64,000 bases of DNA, from assembly GCA_018907035.1 (NCBI GenBank), contig JACCIC010000052.1, positions 682,001 to 746,000 of the forward strand, read 5' to 3'. The number at the start of each line of letters is the position of its first letter. Position 1 is the first letter of the stretch. This stretch comes from Sycobia sp. Sy_11. Lineage: Eukaryota; Arthropoda; Insecta; Hymenoptera; Epichrysomallidae. The notes beneath the pieces were generated by a model. That model made no database searches. It was not told the DNA's origin and saw only the letters and a list, made by a program, of their open reading frames with translations. Both the position numbers and the translations under genes were made by a program. Below, one piece after another: positions 11,101 to 25,297 of this stretch.

Positions 11101-14100
11101 TGATACTGGCACAGACGTGCCTTAATGACACATGCGCAGAATTCGCCATTGGATAGGTGATCACGGGCTAGAACTAGCGGAAGCGAAAGCTGAGATTGTG
11201 CTCCTTATGAAGAAGCGCGTCCCCAGAGTGCAGCCGTTAATTATTGGGCAGTACCTGGGGGTAATGCTAGATGCGAAGCTGAACTTCTGAGAACATATTC
11301 GGAAGTCGGCGGACAAGGCGGCGGTAGTGACAGCCTCCCTTTGCAGTATCATGGTCAACGTAGGAGGACCACGCCCCTACATCAGGCGGTTGCTACTGCG
11401 AGCTGCTGAGTCCGACATGCTTTATGGTGCTGAAATCTGGGCCAATGCGCTTCAGTACGAAAAGTATCGCAGACGCATGGCGGCTGTACAGAGGAGATGC
11501 GCTCTTTGTGTAGCGTGTTCGTATCGCACGGTCACGGAGGCGGCCTCCCGAGTGGTTGTCAGGGTGATCCTGGTAGACCTTCTGGCTAGGGAGCAGAAGT
11601 TAGTCCACCAGATGAAAAGGACACTTCACCAAGCGGAAGCGAAGCAGCAAGCCAGAGATCGTTCGCTGGTTTGCTGGCAGAAGAGATGGGAGCAAAATAC
11701 GCGCGGAAGGTGGACTGCCAGATTTATAAGTCAGGTGAGCCCGTGGATCGGTCGGTAGCACAGGAAGGTAAATTACTATCTCACGCAAATGCTGACCGCC
11801 CATGGTTACTTCCGCACGTACTTGCACAAGATGGACAAAGTAGCGGATCCAGGTTGTATATACTGTGGATCTGCAAATGAGGATGACCATCATACCCCTG
11901 ATGGTCTCCAGCCAGGAGACATGTGGAAGGGTTACCTATTTCGTCGAGGATATCCTCAGACGGAAGAAGTTGAACCTTCCCTAGATTCTTCTATTTTGCT
12001 GGGATCTGGTGGCGCCCAAAGGCGAACATCCTGATCCCCTCTCCCCGAAATAATACTTAACGGCGGTTTTCGGGGTGAGGAGTTGAGCCAGGGAGAGGAG
12101 GTCTCCTCGGTGCACGCTTGCTGACTCCGGCTTGCAGCTCTTTTCAGAGCTGCGGGAACCAGTCGAGGAGGCACCGAAAAGGTCGTTTTTTAGTGGGTAT
12201 GCCTTTGTGTTTGTGATTTTCACATAACGGGGGACCGGTCCACGGGATCCATAAAGGATGTTTCTCCACCTCTATAAAAAAAAACTAAAAATAATATTGA
12301 CTTGTTGATTTTAGATAGTTGCCTCTATATAGAAGCACGCTTAGCTCATCAGAGTTAAGCCAGCTTCAAGAGGTCCTATAAATATCCTACATATACTATA
12401 TATATATAAATGGTATAGCCTTTGCAACTAAAAGTCGTGTGTCAAATACATGAGTAGTACAATGAGTAGTAAACGTACATGAAGAGAACGTAAAATTTAG
12501 ATTTAAAAACCCGTTTAATTTTAATATCAAACTTGCAATCACATTATTTGATCAATACAAATCAAATTTGATATTACAAGAGCAGAATAGATATAAGTAA
12601 ATATATAAGTTCCAACAAGAATAATGTAGTTTTTAAAAGAGAATGAGAAAGCGATCAACCTACTGATTCTTGTCGAACCGCGAGTGTTAGTTTAATTGCT
12701 GGAGCGTAAGACCACGATTGTTATAATAGAACTTAACTGTACATCAGATGTTATATCTACGGCTGAAAACAAAGCCCATAAGAACAATATTAAATTTTTA
12801 CTTTAAAACAAGAGGTAAGTTCACTTGATTTTACTTTTAAAGCCTTTACATACGCTTACGATAAAAGAAATAAAGGAGGAATAAGAATAATAATCGAATA
12901 ATAACAGCAATAATAAGAATAATTACATGGAAAAAAGGCTTATTTAAGATTGAAAAACAACGTTTTCAAGTTATTATTTCTGTTATTCTCCTTATTGCAG
13001 ATATACAGAGTGCCTAAAAAGATAGATGACAAGATGAATCTGCAAAGGAAAGTTAATAATACAATAATAATAATAGCTATTGAGCAATTTTTACATATAA
13101 ATATATTAATATATTTATGCATATACAATTGTATAATATATACAAATACATATCTCTATGTTAACATTACTAATGTTAACATTACTAATATTTCAAGCCT
13201 TATTTAAAAACAAACAAAATATTTTTCATTCAATTATTCTATAGTTTGCTTAAGAGGAAAAACTCTTAGGCTAATAAAGATTCTTAACAATTGCAATAAC
13301 AAATATGTACTGAAATTATACAACACAATGTAGCAGAATACATAATTTATTAAAAAAAATTTTAATATAATGGAAACAACAATATTAAGATTATATTATT
13401 TTTAGGGAAATATTAAATACTAAATAATGATTTTTAATTTATCTAATTTTATTACCAGAATATTATAAAGCAAATACTCATTAAGAAAAAATATAGATAT
13501 AATTTAGTGTATTAGATATAATAGTTTTGATAATTCTATTTAATTCATTTAAAAAATTTTACGCACTTTTAAGTATTTCGATAGCATTTAAGTATGTAAA
13601 AGTATTGTTAAATTACTTTTAAATTATTAATTTTAATTAAGTTCGCAGTGTTACTATAGGCCGAGAAATAAAATTGGTCGCATTACTTAATTGTTTGACT
13701 TCGTATATAAGTCAGAATTTGTCAGTCAACATGAAGTATGTCTTTTGTATATAAAGCTTCAAGCAGGATGACAATGAATATCTAAATAAAGAACTTACCA
13801 TTTGACCACGCAAAGGCGATCCAGAACTTATAGTATTCGTATTTAAAGCCCCATTTTCTCGTCAACAACTTTCAGGTCATATCAGAGCACAAAATACATG
13901 GCATGGAATGAATTATCATGGTATTGCATGGAATTCAGGGAAGTTTAAGTACAATGAAATTGTCAATATACTTTATGCAACGAAAATATTTACCGATGGA
14001 GAAATAAAAAGGGAATTGCTAGTTGGATTTAAACGATACAATTTTATCTTCTACGATATTAACATTGTGAATTTACCAAACTACGAGTGGAAGAAACAGA

Positions 14101-17100
14101 AGCGCATAATGAATAATAAACAGAATGCGCTAACAGTATGCATCAATCAGAATGCAATATAAAAAGTTACGTATGATCTGCACATTGTTAAACTATTTAA
14201 GAAATAAAAATACTATAAACATAAGCATTGTAAACGAACAACAGTACCACACGGTTGACATACTCTTTTGCTCTAGTGTAAACAAAAGACGACAGTGTGA
14301 AAAACTTTTCATTGATGTTATAATGTTTTCGAAAATACGAGTTTCGACTCAGTTTCCTGTCTTTTGATCGTCAGTTTAAAAGTAAAGTACATCGTGCTGC
14401 GTAAAATGAATTATATATATATTTATATATAATATACATTAGGTTGTCAAATATCTTCCTTCCGCTTTTTTTGCTCTTCATTCAATGTTTTATAAAAAGT
14501 TTTTCAGTGGTCGGATTTACTTCAAATACAGCCACTCTTCGGACAGCCACTTTTCACAAGCCTCTTTTGAGTCCAACTTTACACCACCAAGGGCGTTCGA
14601 CATGGACAAGAACAGGTGGTAATCGCTTGGCGCTATGTCCTAGCTAGCTTCAAGCGGTCCAGTTATTCACAGTAGATGGTATAATTAGGCATGTGGCCAT
14701 ATGGGAGCAGCTCATAGTGAATGATTCCCTTCCAATCCCATCAAACACAGAGAAAAACCTTCCTGGCCGTCAATCCCGGCTTGGCCACTGTTTGGGACGG
14801 TCAACCGGCCTTGGACCACGACCGTTTTCACTTAATATTATTGTATGTGATCCATTTTTCGCCGCCAGTCACCATCCGCTTCAAAAATGGGTCGAGTTCG
14901 TTCTGTTTCAGCAGCACATCGCAGGCGTTGATTCGGTCAAGAAACTTTTTTTGCGTTAAATCATGCGGCACCCAAACATCAAGCTTTTTTGCATCCAGCC
15001 TTCTGAAGATAGTTTAAAATGATTTGGTTACTAACTCTCATCTCCTGAGCGATGTCACGAGATGCCACATGGCGCTCTAACTCGATAAATTCCATGATTT
15101 GGTCGGTATTCGTCGTCATAGTTCTTCCACCGGCTGGCTTATCTATGGTGTCGTTTTCACCAGCTCTGAATCGTCGAAACCATTCCTTTGCGGTTCGAAG
15201 TAATAGCGTGACATCTCCGAAAACACCATTCTCACGGAACGTTTCTCTAGCGGATTTGCCTTTGACGAAGGGAAAGTTTAAAATAGCGCGAATTTCGGCG
15301 TTAGTGAACCCTATGTTTAAACGTCTATAAATTTTGAACGCAATATCCAAACTAATCATGCATAGCGTCGTTTTGTACATTATGTCAAAACCTTTCAAAT
15401 GATGTATAGTATTGCCAGATACGAGCTCTGTAGCGCTTTGTACATAACCGAATATTTGATAACCGAATATACATTACTTGCTGAAGTATTTTTACTGAAG
15501 AATTATAATTTTTGCCTGCTGCACTTCAGCAATTAATGTATTGCTTCAGTAAGTAAGATACTAAGTTCAGTAAGTAAGATACTTTAATCTCGTCGGTACA
15601 TGAAATCATAAAACAGCTAAATCCATAAAAAGTACGTTCCCTATAACAGAATCGTGAATAAAGTGCACTCAAAAATGTATGCTTCAACTTCAGTTTCATC
15701 TATCAGTTGCCATTGATCCTCGCAAATTTTTTTTCCATCTTGTGCTGCAATACATATAAGTTCATTTGTAATAATGTTTAGGAATGCAACAATCTGGAAT
15801 TGAAGCTGAAAATTTTAAACTGCTGTTCAAGCACGTGTTTTGAGTGCACTTTACTCTCGTTTCGGTTATAGGGAACGTATTTTTTATTACTTCAGCGGAC
15901 ATACATTCCAGATTGTTGCAATCCTAAAAATTATTATAAATGAACTTACTTGTATTGTAGAACAAGGTGGAAAAAAAATTTTCGAGGATAAATGGGAACT
16001 GATGGGTAAAATTGCAGTTGTAGCACGCGCTTTCGGGGAACCTGGAACACGATGACTATCTCACGTGGTGCACTGTCATCGAATCACCTAATTAATTCTC
16101 CAGAATCTTACTGTCATTTGAATAATTTTTGTCATACGAGGGTGGATTGATAAGTTTCCGGCCTAACCAATAAAAACAACGTTTTTCAGAATTTTTTTTA
16201 TTTCTCAATATAATCTCCTCTAAGGCTGATACATTTCTTATAGCATTGTTCTAGTATAGTAATGCCATTTCTATAGACTGATTCGTCAAGCTCCTCAAAA
16301 TATCCATTTACAGCTTCTATTACTTCTTCATTGTTCGGAAATCTCTTACCTGGAGAGTAGGGAGGGTGCGGCATCAATTCAAACTACAAACAGATCGTTG
16401 ATTTTAGCCATCGCCACGATTGACGTGTGCGTTGGTGCGTTATCGTGATAAAACAAGATTTTTTCTTCGCCATATGAGTTAGTTTAATTTTCACTTCGTG
16501 GCTTAAACGTTGCAATAAGTCTGCGTAGTATTGACCAGTGATAGTTTTACCCTTTTCAAGGTAATCAATGTATATAATACCTCTTGCATATCAAAAAACA
16601 GTAGCCATAACCTTGTTCGCCGAAAAAGTTGTTTTTGCCTTCATTGGAGTTGGTTCCCCTGGTTCAATCCACTGTTTACACTGTTGTTTGGTTTCAGGAG
16701 TATAGTGGTAGGCCCAAGTTTTGTCGATGGTTACGAATCGACGCAAAAATTCGTTTGGATTACGCTTATACAACGCCAAATTGGTGGTAGAAATGTTCTT
16801 TCGAATCAATTTTTGGTCGACTGTTAACAAACGTGGCAGCTATCTTACATAAACTTTTTCCATATACAAATGTTGGTGCAAAATATTTTATGCATATTCA
16901 TATGATATCTTACAGGTCTCAGCTATCTCATGCACATTTAATCTGCGGTCTTTTAGCACCATTTAATAGATTTTTTCGATCATATCTGGAGTTGTGAACT
17001 CAATGGGGCGTCCTGAGCGAGGCTCATCAGAGGTGCTCACACGACAGTTTTGAAACTCGGAAACCCATTGCTTAACGGTTGAATATGATGGGGAGGATGG

Positions 17101-20100
17101 CCACAGTTTGGAGCGTTCCGCTTTAATGGGTCGGCTTTATCGCTCGACTGAGAAAAGGAACTACTCAATAAAAACCCCCCTAATCCTACATTGTATGGCA
17201 GTCGCAATAGGGGATGCATGGTTCCAGAGCAGAAGATGGGAACCACTACAATTGCCAGTGAAATTTATACACCGTCCGTTCGATAAAATCTTCACCACCT
17301 AACGGGATGCTGCAAAGCGACCTCAGTAGGTGGACGTACGAAAATTATGATTAAAACAAAAAAGGAAGTAGAGGAAGAAAAGGAGAAAGAAGCTAGGGAG
17401 ACTAGGAGGCCTAACGAAAAGGCCAAAACTGCAGAGAGGGAGCAAACTAAAGTAACCGTAAGTAAAACATGAGCGGGAAAAACCCCGCTCATCAAATTAG
17501 TTAAAACTGGTGACTCTGGGGATACCACCCAGACAGCCAGCAAAGTAAATCCTCCAACTGAAGGGAACAACAGCGAAGCAAGTAAGAGCCCCCCCCCCTT
17601 CAGGGCAGAGCAAGCATAAACAACAAGTTGCGCCCAGCAACACTAGGGGAGCTGCAAATACTGCAGACTGTGATAATTGCGCAGTAGCACTCCCAAATAA
17701 AGAGGCACCCAACCAACTTACCTGGGATTGTCTAGAGGTCCCAGCGCATGCTGCGGACCTCTACGAAATTATTTTAAGTTAATGGTGGTCATATCGGAGA
17801 TGGCCATCAGATGTGCCCGTGCGGAGGCCAAGACGGTAGCTTTGCATGAGCTGGCTATTAAACAAAAGGAGACTAAGGGACAACAGACATATGCAACTGT
17901 GGTCTCAAATAATAGCAGCAACAACTCAGCACAAAGGCAAGAAGCTGAAAGCAGACTGATCGGTCCAAAAGCCCAGGTTGCCAAAGCCACTATAAGGCCA
18001 CCATCATAAGTGGTCTTATTGAATCCTAGGGATGTGGAGAAAATCTCCTCCACAGAAAAGGCAAAGGAAGTCTTGCAAAAGACTTTCAACCCTAGGCAAG
18101 CCAAGGTCCAGATAAAGAATCTGAGGAAGATCAGTAAAGGTCTCCTAGTGGAAATGGCAACAGAGGCCGGGTTGGAAAAGCTCAAGGCATTGAAAAGCCT
18201 AGCCAACCTGTTTGAAATTGAAGCTCCAACAAGGGGAAAGCCGAGGCTCATAATATACGACGTGCCCAAGGACATATTGCCAGATGAGGTGTCCTCGGCT
18301 ATATATGAGCAAAACGAGGGTTTGGCCTACTCGACAGAAGAATTCTCTGAAAACCCCGCTTCAAAACGGGCAAGAGGAGCGATACAGTAACAAACTTGGT
18401 GGTAGAAGTCACTCCAGTCATCCGAGCCAAATTACTAGTGAGAAAACGAGTGTACATAGAGTGGCTGTCTTATCGAGTGCAAGGCTACCTCAGCGTTACC
18501 AGGTGCTACAAGTGCAAGGGCTACGGACACGTAGCCAAGCACTGTAGATGAGAACAATGCTGCTCCCACTGCAGTATATCGGGACATGGCAGCAAAGATT
18601 ACAACAAAAAGGATACAACGCCTAAATGTGTAAATTGTAAAAAGGCGAAGAGAGCATCAAATCACAGCTCTATGGATACAAAATGTCCAGCATACAACGC
18701 TGCCATGGAGAGATTAGTCAACTCCACGGACTATGGCCAGTAATGCGCGAAATAATCGAAGTGAACCTGTCCTGCGCTTCGCGCAACTAAATGACAGAAG
18801 AGCACGCAGAGTCACTCCAAAGATAAGATCAAAATGTGTGGAAAGAGGAGTAGACATTCTGCTTCTCCAGAAGCCATACCGGCGCAGTAGCTGAATAGAG
18901 GCGTTCGGGCTGTGCACAAGAATGGTATACGTGGAAGGGCAAGTCGCCTGGGCGGCTATAGCAGTCCTCAACCCCCAGGTGACAGTGCTAAAATTAACGC
19001 ACCTAACTAATACACACTTCGCTGTAGCGGAGGTTAGGCTGCATTCTTTAACGATTTATGTGGTCAGTGGATACTTCCAGCTCAACCACGAAATAGGTAC
19101 ACCTTACACACTTAAGTAAGGTGCTGCACGCACTTCGAGGGAGGATGGTGCTAATAGGTGTCGATTCCAATGCCAGATTCCCCCTGTAGGGGTCTGATCG
19201 TACCGACCGCAAAGGGGAGGAATTGGTAAATTTTATAGCGCAGTGGAATCTTCGGATCGTCAATGTGCCAGATAGTATCGCTACTGTCTCTAACGAAGTT
19301 GAAGAAGCATCATCTACCTTAATGGAGCAAGCACACATGCAACTTCAGGTGCTGCAAATCAGGGAAACAATCTAAAGCGATACTCCACACAGAAAGCGAA
19401 CTGGGAAACCTTCTGTGCTGTACTCGTGGATGAATGGGACCAGGTCCCTAAAGAAATGCCCGGCTTCAAAATGGAGACAATAGAGAGAGTTCGTTCATTG
19501 ACAGCCATTTTGAGGAAAACATGCAATGCTGCCATACCGAGGAGTAGAGTAGCTGTTAGGAGGGTTCACTGGTGGAACCCTGACTTAGGTAGGTTGAAAA
19601 AGGCTACGAATCGAGCCCATTGAGTATTCCAGAAAGAGCGTGATCTCGTCAGACGGGAGCACCTCAAGAAAGAATACAAAGCGGACAGAAAGGAGTATGT
19701 CCATAGACTCAGGCATACTAAAGAAACTAAATGGCAAGACTTTGTCACTGTAAAGGGTAATCAGAACTCCTGGGGTGTAGATTATCGTCTACAGCTAGGT
19801 AAGCTGTCAATTAAGGAGGTTGCTTGCAACGTCCGTCTGGATAATAACACCTATACGACGGACTCGGTGAGCACCGCTACGGCAGTGCTAAACACTCTGT
19901 TCACTCCAGACAATGTACAGGATGAAACGCAAGAGCAGAAAGATATGAGGTCCTTGGGTAACGCTCTCCCCCCGAGAGGAGTCGAGGTCGAATTTAATCT
20001 CACCGAGTTGGATCAGGTCATGGCCAAGATAAAGATGGGTAAGGCCCCAGGCCCAGACAGCTTCGACTTGACCATCATTCGAACAGCACTGCCGACCATC

Positions 20101-23100
20101 AGGCAGGACCTGATCAATATCTATAACTTGTGTTTGAGATTTTCGGTCTTCCCTAATGAGTGGAAGGTTTATCAAGTTGTCACAATCCGAAAGAGTGAGG
20201 ACAAAAAACCTGAGGACCCCGCATCCTACAGGCCTATTTGCCTCTTACCACTACTCGGCATAACCCTTGAGGCTCTAATACTGAACAAACTAAACAGGAT
20301 CATTGAAACGAGGTTATATCCTAGACAGTACGGCTTCAGGAGAGGGCGTTCCACTGAGGACGCCATTGTTCAATTGCGTAAGTCTGTGAGTGACTCGAGT
20401 AGAAAATATGTTGTAGCAATCTTCGTGGACATAAACGGCGCCCTCGGCAATGTCTGGTGGACCGCTGTACTAACAGCATTGAAAAGCAAAGCATGCCCCA
20501 GGAGTCTCTAAAAACTAGTAAAAGATTACCTGGAGGGCCGTCGAGTCCTCATACGAGATGGCTTTGAGGAAGTACAACTTGGGGTCAGTAAAGGATGCCC
20601 ACAGGTATCCGTAATGGGCCCAACTCTGTGGAACCTTGTCCTAAATCCCCTTCTTTGGTAGCTGTCAAGACGAGGGTGCGATGTCATTGCGTATGCAGAT
20701 GACATTGCACTCCTAGTGGAGGGAGACTTGCGTAGAGAGATCGAAAGCAATGGCCAGAGTTACATTGAAGAAGTGGAATCCTGGTGTCGCTCAATCAAAT
20801 GAGGCTGGCCTCTCAGAAGTGTGGAATGTTGATTTTGAGAGATTTTGAAAACAAGGACATATACACAAAAGTTTATATATAAAAAAAATATATTTGTACA
20901 TATAGCAATAATTATACACTAATACAAGTGAATCGGCACCAAACACCGGTTCACAAAACTGCAAATCAAGACACAATCTAATTGCAATGGCATCATTTTT
21001 ATATATACAAATTCATATTCCTAGATAAGTAGATCAGCACTATACACTGGTCTACACACTGTAAATATATAATTAGCAATAAGAATTAACCAGCCTATAC
21101 ACTCGATAAGCAACTCTAGTCTGAACATACAAGGTGCAATAAAAGTGGTTTGGAACCCACTATAAACTGTAGGTTTACAAAAGTCGCAATGATCTGCACC
21201 AATAAGAAAAGATCAGCAATACTGCAAAGCTCTGGAGCACAACCGGCCGATAAAGCGAAAGCTAGGTGAGGCCAGGAATGTTTATGTGCAACAAGCATAA
21301 CTGAGCGACCTTTGTTTTTTTGTGTCTTTTCTGCCCTCACGGACGGATTTCAAATTTTCCTTTTTCTGCTTCCATTTCCCATATGCAATTTTGTTGTATT
21401 TTTGATTATTCTAAGCTTAATCTTTACGCATCTTCCCTGTATTTTCTCAGAAATTTCTAATCTGTCCCTTCTTAATTTTTCTATAACGTGAAAGAAACCT
21501 GCTTTAATTATGACGTCCAACCTATGTTTCATCGATTTTATGTTTGACTTTTCCATATCTTGCACACTGCTTTAGATACGATATATGCTCAAATTTGATC
21601 CGAAATGACCAAAAAACAACATTTTAATATCGGCTTCAAAATATGCTCCTTTTGAGCCAATACAAGCATGTCAATGCTTAATCCAATTTCCCATACACCT
21701 GTTGTAAACCTCACTTAGGATTGTCTTCAGTTACTTTAGCGAATTACTTTTTATGGCTTCAATAGACTCATGATGCATTCCCCGAAGCGAATTTTTGAGT
21801 TTCGGAAAGAGAAAAAAGTCACATTAAAAATCACATAAGAGATGTTCAGAGCCTCTGCTATCTCTCAGATGCCGACACGATGATTTTGGAGCACCATTTC
21901 CTTAACTTTTTAGATGTTATCGTTGTTAACAGAGGTGGATGGGCGACTTGCATGAGGCAAGTTTTCGACGACTTCACGACCTTCACTGAATGCTTCGTGC
22001 CACTCAAATACTTGCGTTCGTGATAAAATAGAAAACCCAAAACACTTCTGCAACATTTTCTACGATTCCATAGCCGTAATTCCATTGGAAACACTAAATT
22101 TCAAGTAAAGTCGTTGATGAACTTTGTTTCATAGTCAATATCGCCAGACAAACTTTTTGCGTCGTAAACAAACAGCTGACAAACACACTAATGGAGATAT
22201 GGTGCTTCAATTTCACACAAACATCAAGAAAAGTTGTACCAATATAGGAAAAAAAAAATTTTACTGATTCAGTTTACGCGCGGAGTTTAAATGCACCAGT
22301 CTGGATCAAATTTGATCATATGGTACTTTTCTTAAATTTGCTACCATATTTCTTATGTGTGCTCTGTACGAGTAACTTGTTGAAAACCAGAAACTTAAAT
22401 CCTTGTATTTATTAATCATCTCTATTTTTTCAAATATCGTAATTTATACTCCTCTTTCTTCCCTCCTTTTTGGAATAACATTACTTGTGTTTTTTCTCAT
22501 TAATCTTGAGTCTTTTTTCCCTATTGAATTTTTCGAGATCTCTTAGCATCCTCCAACCCTGTCGATGTATCTGCAATGGTAACAGCATCATCTACAATTT
22601 TCTGACTGAAAATTCTTGTTCCTCCTATTACACTATTCTCTCATTTATCTGCTTATACGTATCTTCTATCGCTTCTAAATATATTAAAAATAGGAACACA
22701 CTGAGAGAGTACACTTGCTTCCTCCTTTACTTATTTTGAAGTAGTCATTTATTTCCTCATTTATTATTACCTCATTTCTCATTTTACTATATATTTGTTA
22801 TATTGCTCTAAGCAGTTTCACTTCCATCTCTATTCTTTTGAATTGTTTGTTATAATCTTTCTGTCGAAAAGTTGTTTGAAAATCAATAAAGCATGCATAT
22901 ATCTTGCCTTTTTCCTTTTTGGTTCTATCATAAATTAAACTATTATTTTTTTTAATTATGCTCTGAATTTCTATTCCAAAATGATAGTGAATAATTTATA
23001 TCCACTATCTAAGAGCGAAGCTACTGGATAGATTTTCCGATTTTCTTCATCTTTATTCTTATGTTTCGGATTAATTCTATATATCATTCAACCCCTGAGC

Positions 23101-25196
23101 ACATCCCCGCCTTTGAATATTTCATTTAAAATATTTTTTGTTTTCTTAATTGATTTAGCCTCTCCGAATGCCTTATTTCTTATTTCCTTTATTTCTCTTT
23201 CTACTACTTCTATTCCTATTTCTTTATCAAAATCTTCCTCTACTATTTCACCTTTTTTTCTTCAACGTTTCTTTCTTCCTTATTTATCAGTTCAAAATGC
23301 TCTTTTATTATATCCCCATTGATCTATTTTTAGAAGCGATCTAGCCACCTTTGATTTGCTATATTTCTCCTTTCTCATTCTATTCGATCTATATTCTCGT
23401 ATTGCTTCATAAAATTCCATCAATTTTTTTCTATTTTACAATTTCTTCCTTTTCTTTTCCTTTTCTTCATATTTTTTCTCTTCTAATTCCTTTTATCTTC
23501 TCCTCTCCTTTTTTTAATACTTCTCTGTTCTGTGCGTTCCGTTACTTTAGTCATTTTTTAAGCTCATGTATTTCTTTTTGCACTTCAATATCCTTATTTC
23601 TTATTTTTACGATTACCTCCTTGCTCCTTAACTGATTTGAATTCTCAGTTTACTTTTTCTATGCTTTCAACTATTCTCTCCCATTTTTCTGACACGTCTT
23701 GCTTCTATTTACCTTAGCCTCTCCCTTTTTTCTCCATTCTGCTTCTGTATTCCGTTATAATACGGATTTCCGACTTACATTTGTACTCTTTTTTCTTCTT
23801 TATATATAATTTCTTTTTATATAAGAATTTCCACTGGAAAGTTATACGTTATGATTTTGGGTTATACGATTCTTTATTGATGATGCAACCTTTACCACTT
23901 TCTAATTTTATTACTAGATCTACAACTGAGTTTCCTTCTCCTACTACATCTGTAGGGTTACCTTCTCAATTTCCTATAATACGAACAGTTTTTCTAGTAG
24001 CTCTACCTCTTCGTAAAATTATAGCAATTTCCTTCCTTCTGTATTTACTGCTTCGTGTGTCGAATTTCAACTATCGAGTTTTGTTTTTCTATCAATTCCC
24101 CTTCCTTACTAGTTGCAATTTTCCTATTCTTGTGTTTAAATTCCCTATTATCACGATTATTTCCCCCTTCCCCATTATCAATTTTGCAACAATAATTTTT
24201 AAATCCTCTATTAACTCTTTATCTCACCGTTGTCATATACTTCTAGCACGTTTACTTTTTTTCTTATTTTATTTTTACTTCTGTTATTATCAGGGCGCAT
24301 CGACACTCGGTTCTCCCTTTATTTATTACTATTTTTTACTCCCACCTATAATTTCCTAACCTTCCTTTTCTATCATTTATTATTGCTACGTTTGCATTCC
24401 AATTAAAAAATTTTGATCTAGTTTTATTTTTCTTTTTATTGTTTTCCTTTCTCTATCAAATCTCTTATAACGATACTAGCATTCCCGCCGCGGCTTCACC
24501 CGAGATAGTAACGTAACCGACTTGTGAAATAGTTAAATAGTCTATGTGAAAAATACTTTATGTATAAAAATATATTGCCTATAGATAATTGTATCTATGA
24601 TAATATTTCTGAAAAAAATCAAGAATCCTGCCGCAGGGCCTCTTGAAATATTGTTAGTGATGTGGCTGTATTCAGTTAGTCCCTCAATAGTCCCCCGCCC
24701 GATTTTTCGGAATATTTATAATTTTTTTATATTTATATTCAGTGGACTTACCAGACATAACGCATTCTGATTACCAGCTGTTCATATCAATTCAACACGA
24801 CCTCGTTGATTCACACTTCCAACATGTTAAAGAAGTGCGAGAATTTGTGGATGATTGAATCGCCTTGGAACCGCCGTTGTTCTTTCGCCACGTTATCACC
24901 ATATTGCTAGAAAATTGGGAAAATGTAGTAGAAAATGACAGGAAATATTTTGATTAAGCTAACGTGTATCCATTCCCATCATAAATGTCCTTTTTTTGTT
25001 AAAAAAGGTCGGAAACTAAGTTCACCTCCTAATGATATGACATAATATGATATGATATGATATGTAAAGTTTGAATGATAGAAATTTTAAAGCAAAGAAA
25101 TGTTTTTTAAATGCAGATCCGAATTACTTAAAACAAACTTTTAGTTTTCATATTAACGCGTGTTGCCTATAGTACGTGGCTGCGTTGACCCGATAC

Positions 25197-25247
<51 letters not shown>

Positions 25248-25251
25248 CCCC

Positions 25252-25297
<46 letters not shown>

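Noticed and set aside
22485..24359. Long + strand open frames rich in Phe, Ser, Leu and Ile
   Set aside because: They are the complement of an A-rich LINE on the - strand; they look membrane-like only because the strand is pyrimidine-rich.
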